64,000 bases of DNA from Salvia splendens. Its lineage: Eukaryota > Streptophyta > Magnoliopsida > Lamiales > Lamiaceae. Of the stretch, positions 45,145-55,964 are shown piece after piece. Where the stretch lies: contig NC_056040.1 of the NCBI RefSeq assembly GCF_004379255.2, forward strand, positions 21,278,120 through 21,342,119, written 5' to 3'. The position numbers and the translations under genes were made by a program. Every line of letters starts with the position of its first letter. The first letter of the stretch is position 1. Below the pieces are notes generated by a model. That model made no database searches and was not told the DNA's origin. It saw nothing but the letters and a program-made list of their open reading frames with translations.

Positions 45145-46148
45145 TGTTAAAATATATATCATCCCAAAATGTGTTTAGTATTTATATGGGAAGTAGTGAG
45201 TATATAGATATGGATAGCTGTATTTGAATTAGGTAGTGGCCCTTTACTGTCTTTACAAGATGCCTTGGACATGAGATTGATAAGGCAACCTAGTGACAAA
45301 ATTATTATAGATCTCATTTATAAATGTAGTATTTTATTGCACAAAACCGGTTATTTTCATTTTTGTGTGCTCTTTAAATCTACTTTAGTTATTCTATTCC
45401 AGATTCGAGCTTTTGCTGCAAATTGCTTCTTCTAGATATGCTTTACTTAACGAGATAGAGAGAGACTACGTGTTAAATGTATCATTTATGTATATAATGT
45501 TTTTGATTGCATGTAGATAGGAAAAGCAAGGAGACGATTGTAGTTTCTAAAGGGATAAAGATGTCTAATTTGGTGAACATCAATCTTTTATACCTCATTA
45601 TTTATTAATTATACAAAGTTAAGCACAAGATTTTGTGGGGCTTTATACATTTTTAAATCACACCCGGAATCTCCCCACTCGCTGATATAGTCGTTTACCT
45701 TAATTCTCATTTCTTATGAAAATTGCAATTCCCATTTATGTGTGTATTATATTATGTATATATAAGCTTTAGAGTGTACCTCAGTCATTAGAATAGTAAA
45801 GTTACATTCCAAAGTAGCATCCTATGCATATTTTGTTTTTTCTTCATTTTTCTTTATTTTTATCTCTATTATTTTAAGTTATTATAATTACGATGATATT
45901 TGTTATTGTTTTCTGGGTCTAAATAAGTATTCTAACTTTTCAAGGTTAAGAGTGACGCTGGTCTGATACCTCTTGCGATGAAGATGCAAACTTGCAGTAG
46001 TATGAGTTTATCTTTAGGTTGGTTTAGGGTTATTATAACTTTTCTAGTTTTGGATTGAAGTTTAGTTATTTTGTTTGAATTAAAGAATTGAATTTTTGCA
46101 AATTTTCTATTAGGATTAGAAATTGAGTTAGGAAAATATTCTACCTCC
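45145..46148. other. Intergenic
   Basis: AT-rich, without a recognised gene or element end. Confidence 0.45.
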
Positions 46149-46152
46149 TTAG

Positions 46153-46262
46153 AGCATCATCCACAATGGTTCGGACTAGTGGCTGGACTATAGTCTGCCA
46201 CATCAGCATTTCTTAGTCCGGACGAGCCTCCTGCAGTGGAGCGGACTAGTGTCCGCCCTTTC
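46153..46262. mobile_element. Harbinger-like MITE end (partial)
   Basis: GAGCATCATCCACAATGG at the left, followed by CGGACTAGTGGCTGGACTA and inverted TAGTCCGGACGAG and GGAGCGGACTAGTGTCCG, resembles a Harbinger-type MITE arm. The matching right end was not found; a Stowaway lies just downstream. Confidence 0.4.
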
Positions 46263-46308
46263 AATTTTATATTTAATTTTAATTTTTTTTAATTTCAAAT
46301 AATAAAAT

Positions 46309-46549
46309 CTCCCTACGTCCCAAGATAAGCGAGTCATATTCCTTTTTGGTATGTCCCACTATAAGTGAGTCATTTCCCTTTTTAGCAAAAAATCATCTCT
46401 TATTTTATTCTCCACCTATTTTATTCTCTCTTTACTTCTCTATCTTTCTCTCTCTCATATTTTACTATCTATACTTTAACTCTTTAATTATAAATTCCTT
46501 AAATCATGTGCCTAAAAGAAATGCTTCGCTTATCTTCGCACGAGGGAGT
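46309..46549. mobile_element. Stowaway MITE
   Basis: CTCCCTACGTCCCAAGATAAG at the left and CTTATCTTCGCACGAGGGAG at the right are inverted ends, with A/TA flanks. The plus-strand frame inside is AT-rich artefact. Confidence 0.7.
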
Positions 46550-46757
46550 AGCAAAATAGAATAATATATAAAACACAAAAAATTTTAAAAAACACTTACA
46601 TTAATTGAAAAAAACACCCACATTACTTAAATTACATTTACATTATGATAAAAATATAAACATGCTTAGGAGAAAAAAGTATAAACAAAAAAATAATCGA
46701 ATAAAATGAGAAAAGTATAATAAAAGTCAAAATTAAAAACTAAATGTTGAGTTTAGG

Positions 46758-46810
46758 GGTTTGAACCCACAAACACTATGATTTTTTAAGACTTATTAAC
46801 CACTAGACTA
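46758..46810 (-). mobile_element. tRNA-derived SINE-like pol III promoter relic
   Basis: On the minus strand TAGTCTAGTGG (complement of 46800-46810) fits the A-box consensus TRGYNNARNGG and GGTTCAAACCC (or close) at 46758-46768 fits the B-box, with about 31 bp between them. A low-complexity AT-rich body follows on that strand. It does not fold as an intact tRNA by inspection, so a SINE head or tRNA pseudogene is likelier than a tRNA gene. Confidence 0.45.
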
Positions 46811-47206
46811 ATATAGATTTTGTATTAAAATCAAACAAATTTTTACATATAAAGCAACAAAAACTCTCTTTTTAAGTGTAAAATTAATTGTCCCACATCA
46901 AAATCACAAAGAAACATGGAGTTGAAATCTATCTATAAAACAACCATTTTTCCCACATCGAATTAACAATGAAAGTTGAAGTTAAAAACCTATCTATAAA
47001 ATTTTTACTCAAGCAATGCAAAACTTGTTCATATACTATGAAGGATTATATTCTAGCAAATATAATCTTTCACTAATTCACGGTTTGTCTTTTAGTATGA
47101 ATTGTTGTGAAATTATAGTTTTTTATTTATTTTAATTTAAAAATTGATTTTTTTACTATGAGAACATAAAATCATTTTGAACCTTTGACCCTGAAGATCG
47201 ATCATA

Positions 47207-47560
47207 AATACTACCTTTGTCTCTCATTAAGCGAGACGCTTCTTTTTTGAATCGTTTTGAAAAAATAACTCCTTTCATCCCAGCCTAAGCGAGACGTTTC
47301 ATTTTTGCACGCGTTTAATAAAAAAGATAAATAGTTAAAGTGGAAAATAAATAAAGTAAAAGAGAGAATAATATAGAAGAACTGAGTATTTAATAGTTAA
47401 AGTAGTAATAGTTAAGGTAGAAAGAGAGCAAAGTAAGAGACAAAATAATATAGAATTATATTTTCTATATTATTCTCTATTCTTACTTTACTTTCTCTAT
47501 TTTGACGATATGAAATATTATATTTCAAAATGAATGTAAAAAAGAAACGCCTCACTTAGC
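47207..47560. mobile_element. Stowaway-like element(s) with AAGCGAGACG ends
   Basis: TCATTAAGCGAGACGCTTC (near 47225) and a second CTCCTTTCATCCCAGCCTAAG (near 47270) face GAAACGCCTCACTTAGCGAGG (to about 47560), as if one element is nested in or beside another. An inner inverted segment lies near 47390-47510 (AAAATATAGAATTATATTTT-like). Confidence 0.5.
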
Positions 47561-47562
47561 GA

Positions 47563-47624
47563 GGAACTGATGGCGTACATCACATTGTTTGATGAACTGA
47601 TGGCGTACATCACATTGTTTGATG
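47563..47624. repeat. 30-bp tandem duplication
   Basis: GAACTGATGGCGTACATCAC...TTTGAT occurs twice in direct succession with no differences. Confidence 0.9.
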
Positions 47625-47648
47625 AATGCATTAGTAACTTCAACTTTA

Positions 47649-48091
47649 GGGCGTGCTCACTTTCTTAGATATAGCAAGAATTGGGGTTAATTCTTTGGTA
47701 ATATGGGGGAAATCTGCTGTTTGGTGTACATGTTTCAATTCCGTTAGGCCCAATATTGTACAAGCGCCCGCACTGTTGCAGCCTTATTTCCCCATATTTA
47801 TATCATTCAAAATTCGTGTGTTTTAATTGTTGGTTGTACTGTTGGACCATGAGTTGGACATGTAAATGACCCTTTTGCCCCCCAAAAAATCAATTCCCTC
47901 ATGCAATCAACCAAGTAAAGGGGTACGGGATGGAAATATGAAATTCAGTGCATAAAACATCTCTCCAAAACATGTCTAATTCTTATTAACTGAACATTTG
48001 TTTTTATTTCATACTTGGTGGGCCACCCACCCTCAAATCTGATACAGTTTGTTAACCTAATAATTTCATATCAGTGAAACTGAACACACCC
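47649..48091. mobile_element. Tourist-like MITE (PIF/Harbinger type), 443 bp
   Basis: The left end GGGCGTGCTCACTTTCTTAGATAT and right end ATATCAGTGAAACTGAACACACCC are inverted with a few mismatches. TTA precedes and follows the element, as expected for PIF/Harbinger insertion. No coding content. Confidence 0.7.
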
Positions 48092-48094
48092 TTA

Positions 48095-48316
48095 GTTAGA
48101 ATCCTGGTTTCCATTTGATACGACCCATGTTCCTTAAATTTTTTAAGATACATAGTCTAAATTTTGCTCTTAAAATAACCACATACTTATATTCCAAGTG
48201 AAAATATTCTCGTATACGGAAAAAGAGATGATGCAAGTCGATGTCGAATATATTTTTCAGGCCAAGGTATTAAGGATCGAATTTGAAAGATTCTTGTACT
48301 ACGAATTTTACCCTAA
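48095..48316. other. Short spacer
   Basis: Nothing recognised between the Tourist-like MITE and the 3.1-kb solo LTR. Confidence 0.4.
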
Positions 48317-48321
48317 GAAAA

Positions 48322-51300
48322 TGTAACACCCAGGAAAATTGTGACTTTTTTTTTTTTTTTATTTGATGGCTTATTTTATTTTAATTAATGTGGATGTTGA
48401 AAGAGAATTTCTTTTGTAGAAATTGAGTCTCTATATGTTTGAGTTAATTATGTGAAATTAGTTGTTGTGAGTTATGTGAGTTAATGTGATTAAGCTTGCA
48501 ATGTGTGAATTAACTTAAATGGGATAATGCTTAATCATTCTAGCTATTTTATTTGAAATTTTCGGCCCTCCTATTTATTGGAAATAATACTTTCTTTCTT
48601 GGATTTAATTAATTGCTTTGGGATATTTATCCAAATTAAATCCAAACCAAATTATCCCTATGCTATTCTACATGATTTTCGACCCCTTGGCCATCCCTTG
48701 AGATTTTCGAAATCTCATATTAATTAGGAGAGAGAATTATTTTTGTAGATTTAATTAGTATATTGTTTATCTCTTTCCTTGAATTAAAGTCCAATTAAAT
48801 CTTACCATATCTTGTCAAATCTCCCCATATCTTAATTAGGATTTGATTCTTTCTTTCCCTAAAACCTCATAATTTTCGCCCATATGCCTTTCAATTACTT
48901 GTGGGATTAATTTATTTTTTACATATTTTGTGGGAGTCTTTTCCTACAAGAAATCTCCAAATTTAAATCCTATTCCTATTTGATTTGAGGATTTAAGTAT
49001 TTTTCCTTGATTTTTCCCATTATACACTCCCCTTTTAATTTCCCCACATGGAGATGCTTGAATTATTTTGTTACCTTATTTATGAGATACTCAATATCTT
49101 TTTACCTATTTTGTGAGTATCTTTCTCTCCAAGTAAATACCAAATAAATATTTATGCTAATTAAATAGCAATTTTCAAAAATTACTCCCCCACATACTAC
49201 ACACCTATTTTCTTTTTAATGGTGGGATTTATTCATTGACCTCTATTTTATTATTCCACAATTTTAATTGCTTTATTGTGGGATTTATCCTAGACTATAA
49301 ATTAAAAGAACCCTAACTCTAGCCCTCATATTTTCACCTCCCTCTTCTCTCCATACCACACGTCTCTCTCTTCCTCTCCTTCTCCACCAATCCTTCACCA
49401 ATTCCTTGTTCTTGCATCATTGTGGAGTTGGAAATTCAAGATTCATCGAAGAATCGCATCATTCGTCATTCCTACCGATTGTTTTGCAAGAGAAAGGTAT
49501 ACTTTGATTCATCTTTCTCCTTCTTACCATTGAATCCATGTTTCTTGATCCCCTCATGCATATAGTGAGTGTAGAAATCATTGATCTAAAAATTAATCGG
49601 ATGGGAAGGATGTTTGCATGAGAAAGTACGTGTATGTGCGTGTATGTATGTGTGTGTGTGTGAGTTTTTGGATGATTCATTGGTGAATGCTATGTGTAAA
49701 TAGGAGAACATGGTTGTGATGTCGTTTTTGAAGCGGGAATATGTGTTGAAAGCATGAATATGCATGTGTGGTGAATGATAGACAAACCCTAGTTTGTAAA
49801 TGTTGAGCATGAAAACTGTGGTGTTCGGACAGTAGGTTCCGACGAGTGTTTGGCCGACCAAACGATCTTATTTTGGCACGAATTTTTAACTGAGTGAAAT
49901 TTAAAGTGTCTTCTGTGTTGTGTCAAAATTTCAGCCTCTTTTGACGAAAGATGGATTTTCAATTGAATTGCGCAGTCCTGTCAGAATTTGTATTCTCGTC
50001 CAGTGAGTTTCGTTTTTGTTTTTGACCGACCTAAAGATGTGATTTTGGTGTGGATTTTTAACTGGATGAACCTTGATGTGTCTACTGTGTGGTGACCAAA
50101 GTTTAGCTTCAAATGATATCGGATGGATTTTTAATGATTTTTACAAAAAGACTGCATTGTTCTGCCAGATTCATGTCTTGATTGAAATAGTCTTGTTGGC
50201 AAGTTTTGAATGAAATACATGATACATGTGTGACCAATAACTTATCCTATGATGTGATTATGCGTTGCACGTTGATGTATGCCAAAGGGTTCGTATCGTT
50301 TATGATGGTGAACATTGGGATGGGCAATATGAGAAAACGATGCAAGGAACGATATGCCATGCATGAGTAGTGTGTTGATAGAAAACTGATTGTGTTGTAT
50401 TATGTGGTTATGATGTTGATAAGGGTTGTTGTGCGTACGTGGGTACGAAGAGCAAGGATTTCAATAAAGTTGTGAACCGTGTTTGTAAGCAATCGAGGTG
50501 GACTTTCTTTTACTAAACTCTTTTACGCTTTCAAAAGTATGATACAGTGTTATAAGGGTGGTTTAAAGTGTTATGTCATGCCATGATTGTTTTCGATGTT
50601 GAGATTGTTGCCTGATGCCTAGTTCGTTTGAGCTTGCTCCATTAGGCTATAGGGCTGTGATTGTTTGATGTTGAGATTGTTGCCTGATGCCTAATTCGTT
50701 TGAGCTTGCTCCGTTAGGCTATAGGGCTATGTGTGAAACGAATTCGGGTCTGAGTAGGGTCGCAAACCCTATCAGGCTGTGTACACAGGTGGGATCGGGA
50801 GCCGTCCTTGCTAGTCGGCCGGTCTCGTGGGTGAATAGTGTGGCCACACTTTCGTCGCACTATGTCAAGAGGATGTGATTGATTGATTGTGGAGAAAGTG
50901 GGGAGATTGTTTTGACTAGCCAGTCTACGAAAATGTTTGTGATACTCGATGATATTTTTTTCTAAAATGTTAAAACTCGAGTTCACTATGGTATGGATGA
51001 CATAACTTTTATCAAATATTTTGGCATGTGTCCACTGAGTATGTCAAGTACTCAGCCCTGCATATGTTTTCTTTATGTGCAAGTTGAGTGGTGATGTTGC
51101 GGCGGATGTCGAGTCGAGCCTTAAGAAATTCCGGATGCGTCGTGTCTTCATACATAGGCGTCTCCCTATGACTCTCTAGACACCTTTATTTCGCTGTCTT
51201 GTTTCGAATCGTTCTTGATAAAGTCTTTCGTTTTGCTCTACACTACTTTATGACATTAATTACCTTGAGATATTAACCCGCTGCTTAATTGTTTAATCGA

Positions 51301-51434
51301 TTAAAACTTGTCTTTTGAAGTTTTGTTTAAGATGTTGTCTTTCATTGTTTTCCCTTCTTCTTCCCCACTCCTTAGTCCCTTTCCTAGTCACGATTTCCCC
51401 GTCTTTACTATCCTTAGTAAGGGCGGTCGTGACA
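48322..51434 (+). mobile_element. Solo LTR of about 3.1 kb, gypsy-type (Tekay/Del-like candidate)
   Basis: The unit starts TGTAACACCCAGG and ends GGTCGTGACA, flanked by GAAAA on both sides (48317-48321 and 51435-51439). It has no significant coding capacity. GACTATAAATTAAAAG near 49293 is a likely TATA region, followed by ACCCTAACTCTAGCCC and TCTCTC-rich leader-like sequence. Near the end GAGTATGTCAAGTACTCAGCCCTGCA resembles segments seen near the 3' end of very long plant chromovirus LTRs. No partner LTR or internal region is in the window. Confidence 0.72.
50595..50735. repeat. 72-bp tandem duplication inside the large solo LTR
   Basis: GATGTTGAGATTGTTGCCTG starts at 50595 and again at 50667. 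The copies differ by only a few bases. Confidence 0.85.
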
Positions 51435-51619
51435 GAAAATAATTGATGGCGTAGTAATAAGTGTGAGTGGGGTGAGAGAAGTGTCACTTTCCACATGCAA
51501 TAGAAAAGGAGAGAAACGAATAAATCAGATTTATGTTGGCCAGTTCATTCTATAAAGTTTATATCCATTTCTTTCGCCTTTTTTTGAAAGATTTAGATGC
51601 TTCTAAATGTATTGATATA

Positions 51620-51853
51620 CTCCCTCCGTTTCACCCCATCCCACAAGGATATGCACTTTGGATTAGACACGGATTTTAATACACAATTGATGAAGTAAAA
51701 GAGATAAAAGAAAAAGTAATTAAAGTATTATTAATGAACGATGTGTCCCACCTCAATACAGAGAAAAGAGAAGAGCTTCCAAAATTGGAAAGTGCAAATT
51801 CTTATGAGACAGACTAAAAATGAAATAGTGCATATTTTTACTAGACGGGGGAG
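51620..51853. mobile_element. Stowaway MITE
   Basis: CTCCCTCCGTTTCACCCCATC at the left and CTAGACGGGGGAG at the right are inverted ends. The interior is AT-rich. Confidence 0.65.
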
Positions 51854-52017
51854 TCCTACTTACTAAAACTACTTACTACTTACGACGGTAACCGATTCCA
51901 GGTCTAGTAGGAGTATATACCAAATTTGCCATCGGATCAAACTCAAAGTAAAGAAAACAAGGTAAGGAAACTCGCTCGGTGTTGAGAGGCGAGAGCTTAG
52001 CTTAGCAATGTATCGAC

Positions 52018-52044
52018 CTAACTCAACTCAACTCAACTCAACTC
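52018..52044. repeat. (CTCAA)n microsatellite
   Basis: Five perfect CTCAA units lie between the Stowaway element and the 3' end of the phosphatase gene. Confidence 0.9.
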
Positions 52045-52208
52045 GATCTGGTATACATATATACAGAAGAAATCCAACATTATATACAATGTTGAAAGTA
52101 TTCATCTTCGAGTCATGACCCTTTTTTATTTTATCTTGATCTACTTGTGAAATATAGGATTAAATTACACTTGTCTGCACAAGCAAGCTGCTCAGGAAAG
52201 GGTAAAAT

Positions 52209-54359
52209 TCAGCAAGCACGCGCCTCAGTCAGCTGTCTCATTACAGGTCCATAATTGCCCGAAACCCTCAGAGATGCGAAAAGGCATGACAACTTGGCCA
52301 TCATCGGACTCGTCTTTGGCCTTCTACACACGACAGCAAGCTCCTTGCCAGAGTTGTCATTGCAAGGACTGTTGTACCCTTCAAGATCAGCTTTTGTTAT
52401 TAACACGGCATCCCCAGATGTGCAGATCGTTTTTGCAGCCATGCATTGCTGCTGATATTCTAGAACTGCCTGAGAAGAAATATAATGGCATTTTAGTTCA
52501 GAAACCATGAAAGCACCTGATCAAATAGACAAGATCATGAACGAAAGTGAAGGGCCCCAAAAATACAGCTGCATCTTTGGGTCAGGCGTAGTAGTCTCCA
52601 TACCTTCCATTGGATTGGAGCTAATAGCACCCTGGGTCTTCTAGAACGAACGTATTCAAGTGCAGCAGTGGGTGTCATCTGCTTATATCGAACCTGAATA
52701 TCATGGATACTGTCTTAGTCTCCAGATTAACTTCTAAAAGTTTTTTTGTTTAAAAGAAAATAAAACTGAATGAACCAGATAACAGAGAACAATGGTTGTG
52801 CTCCTTCCTCGCCCAGCTTTGCAATGGACATATGTTGTTTGACCACTCAAAGCATTTCCTGCAATTGGGAGTTATTAAAAACTCATAGAATCCAGATGTA
52901 ACTGCTAAAAAACTTCACACTATCATGCACTTGACACATCATAGCATAGGAAAGAATTGAGGGATTTACGCACTGTGAATGAAATCCACTGCACGGTTAA
53001 TATCCCTAACAGAAGGAGCAAAGAGATAATCCCTAGTAGGGATGACAAGATGATCTATCCCATTAGCCTGAAAAATGATAACACAGCAGTGAAATAATTT
53101 ATACAAGTACTGACAAGAAATTGAAGTTTTACCCATAAGCTCATTTACATTACCATTACGAAGGTGGTCATGCCTCAATTGTTAACATCGTCATAGAAGA
53201 ACAATTTCTACATTTTTTCTTAAAAATCAAAAGTATCTAAAAGCCAAATAAACCGCAAGCAATGCATGATCTTCTGAACTTAATTGGGATTGATAATTTT
53301 CTTAGGGTGCAAGAGAAAATTTCATTTCTTATAAACACACTGTTGAAGAAAATGATTTATAAAGTCCATAGGCATTATATAACATGACATGCCAAGCCAA
53401 ATCAAGGCCAACCAGATCAGACTAATCCAACAGTTGCTAACAAGTGATTTGAGTTACATAACGAATCTAGATAATAGCCTTCACCGCCTCACTGCCCAAC
53501 CATTTCTAAGAAAAACCTCATGCAAACTGCATATGGTCCTTATTACAATCAGAACCACGGAAGAATGAGCATACATAAGACATGGAATTGCAATCAATCC
53601 CGGAAACTGACAAACACAAACGGCTTTCAGAAACCACTTACACAGTACAAAGATGTTGGGACCAGAGTCTCGTAGGGCTCATTCAGTGTAATTACACCGC
53701 CAACTCCGAGATGCTTCAGACGAGGTACATCCTTTGGAAATGGAACAGCTCCCAGCAGTAGATACTAATTTTCAACACAAAAGCCAATACATAAGGTATA
53801 TGTATCACATGAACCAAGTTGTATGGGGAAGCAAATGAAAAAACAATCACTAAGACATGAGTCAAGATCAGTTTAACAAGCATTGTCACAAAGAATTGAT
53901 GAAATAAGTAAAAAAAAACTCAACAACTTCACTAAAAAGTTAGTTTTCGTTGGCTGATTATCATGCATTTTCATAAATCCCAATCCATACGAATCCTATG
54001 ACTAGCGAGCAAGGCAATAAAGCTGAACTCAAAAAGGGGAAAACAAAATTATAAATGAAAAACTAAATTGAACGGAATAATTTTCCACAACCATACAAGC
54101 AATGAATAAATAAATAGTGTCGTGAATTTGATCCAGAAAGCCACACCTGATCGATTTGATCCCACCATCGGAACTCGGCTTGAATTTTGTTGCGGAAAAC
54201 GTTGTACAAAAGGGTCGGATAGAAGAGGATGCGAGCCCCAGCTCCGACTAAAGCCCTTTTTGCGTCAACCCTAACAGCGATCAGCCTCGTTTCGCTGTAT
54301 CTGCTCTGCTTGCTCTCTGTAATACTCTCCGTGCCATCATCGAGCTCCTCGATTTTCAT
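52209..54359 (-). CDS. PTPMT1: PTPMT1-like dual-specificity phosphatase, 6 exons, 287 aa
   Basis: This gene encodes a relative of Arabidopsis PTPMT1/DSP8, which removes phosphate from phosphatidylglycerophosphate in phosphatidylglycerol/cardiolipin synthesis. Exons: 54359-54147, 53764-53642, 53067-52974, 52858-52776, 52693-52604 and 52469-52209, GT-AG, summing to 864 nt. The start MKIEELDDGTES matches the family. Landmarks: DAKRALVGAGARILFYPTLL, EFRWWDQIDQ, AVPFPKDVPRLKHLGV, ITLNEPYETLVPTSLY, DHLVIPTRDYLFAP (general-acid Asp) and the phosphatase loop HCKAGRGRSTT (Cys-x5-Arg nucleophile and anion-binding Arg intact), then RPRVLLAPIQWKAV. The C-terminal about 80 residues are less conserved. Location in mitochondria or plastids is known for the family; a targeting signal is not obvious. 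Confidence 0.94.
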
Positions 54360-54657
54360 CGAGATCAACAGAACCTAAAATTTCAGAAACACGGAAAATC
54401 CGGAGTAACAATTGGTAGAATCTACAACTGTGGGCGTCAATCGGAGAAAGTTAAATCGATCGGAAGGATGAAATTGCTGAAGGAGTTCCAGCTATAGCAA
54501 ATTAGTGATAATTTGTAAAAAAATGAGTGAAAATGACATGATCGAAGGCGAGAGTAGTGGGAATTTGGATGATCGGGTGAGGGGAGAAACGAAGATTGTG
54601 GAATCCAGTAGAAGAAGTGGATAATGATAAAGAGAGAGGAATGAAAGTAGATGAGAT
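54360..54657. promoter_or_regulatory. Leader and promoter region of the PTPMT1-like gene
   Basis: Sequence directly upstream of the phosphatase ATG on the minus strand, only about 300 bp before a hAT-like MITE. No confident TATA box was seen. Confidence 0.35.
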
Positions 54658-55000
54658 TAGAGGTGCACAAGGTTTTCGGTTCAGGCGGTTAACCGCGGAA
54701 TCGTAACCGTGAGATTTAAATCGAACCGAAACAGTCACTTTTGGAACCGTGGTTCGGTTCAGATCGTAAAATTTCGGAACTAAAACGGTGTTGGAACCGC
54801 CTGTTCCGGGCAAACTGCCGGAAAACCGTGCCGAAACCGCCAAAATCGCCGGAAAACCGGCGGTTCCGAACCGTAACCGCTGGTTTTGGAACCGTAACCG
54901 CGAAACACCCTCGCGGTTCAATTCCGATTCAACAATTTCCAAAATCGGAACCGACGATTCGGAATCGTAACCCCCGGTTCCGAAACCGTGGGCATCTCTA
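54658..55000. mobile_element. hAT-like MITE rich in AACCG/CGGTT
   Basis: The left end TAGAGGTGCACAAGG and right end CCGTGGGCATCTCTA are inverted (TAGAGRTGC.CA). Flanking octamers GATGAGAT and CCTGAGAT share six bases, fitting a worn 8-bp hAT duplication. The interior has dozens of GGAACCG/CGGTTC units. Frames on both strands across it are repeat artefacts. Confidence 0.6.
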
Positions 55001-55579
55001 CCTGAGATACGCTATTTTGTTGTTCATAAACAGATCCACTACATCCCTTGAAAATTGATTAAATATATATCACCAATTAATTAAAATTATTAATGCACTA
55101 CTATGAAAGTTGATACTAATAATAATCGATAAATAGTAATTAAAATGATTAATGTCTTATGAAAGTTGATAATAATAATAATAGCAATAATAATAATAAT
55201 AATCGATAAATAGGAGTAGGGAAGATAAATAAACAATGATAATAACACATACTAGAATTTTATTATTTTTTGTCAAATAATACTAAGATGAGTTAAACAG
55301 GTTGATAGGATTATGATCCCTTAATCAGCCTTTAATATAAGAACTAATCTGGACCATTGATCACATAAATGGTCCATGTTATAAGTATTTTCGATATCAA
55401 TCTTCACATTAAAGTAGAATTTGAAGACATAAAATATATATGTAGCAACTAATTGAAGATTTAAAGCTAATTATTTTCTATCTTCGAAAAAAATTATACT
55501 CTTATTTATATAATTCTATCAATTAAAGTTTTTTATTAACAATATTAATATTAAATTAAAGATAATTTTATGAGAAATC
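55001..55579. other. Intergenic with (AAT)n
   Basis: AT-rich; an (AAT)n tract spans about 55168-55203. No gene is recognised. The last five bases (AAATC) are the target duplication of the next element. Confidence 0.5.
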
Positions 55580-55964
55580 TGATAAGGAGCTTTTCCCTTA
55601 ACTATGATCGACGAGGATACCCGGCGATTGATAACCTCTCCGGCGTCTAGTCGTAGGATCGGCGGAGGCAAGATTTGGCTGTGCGCGGAAACCTTTCCGT
55701 CGGGCAGCTCAAGATCAAGTTCAGATAAATCTGGGCGGCTGTGCGCGGGGCTTCCCGTCGGGCAGCGGCGTCAGAAGTGAGGGAACCGTGAGACTCTTTA
55801 GGGCTCAAATAATATTGTATTTCATTGATTGCATAAAATGATAACAATCTATCCTATATATAATACTAGAATTACTACCCTAACTTATTGACCAAGAAAA
55901 CAATATATGGAAAGATATAGTGAATCAAAAGATAACTAAATACTAAGATATAGGGATTGTATCA
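55580..55964 (-). repeat. 3' LTR of the non-autonomous element
   Basis: 385 bp, same length and termini as the right copy. It includes the repeated GGCTGTGCGCGG...CCGTCGGGCAG block twice within the LTR. Confidence 0.88.

Noticed and set aside
46758..46810. Possible functional tRNA gene
   Set aside because: A and B boxes are present but no acceptor stem or anticodon arm could be drawn by inspection, so it is listed only as a SINE-like relic.
49459..49861. His/Thr-rich minus-strand frames
   Set aside because: They are translations of a TG-rich stretch in the large solo LTR.
54502..55058. Frames on both strands rich in Arg/Pro/Asn repeats
   Set aside because: They follow the AACCG repeats of a hAT-like MITE.
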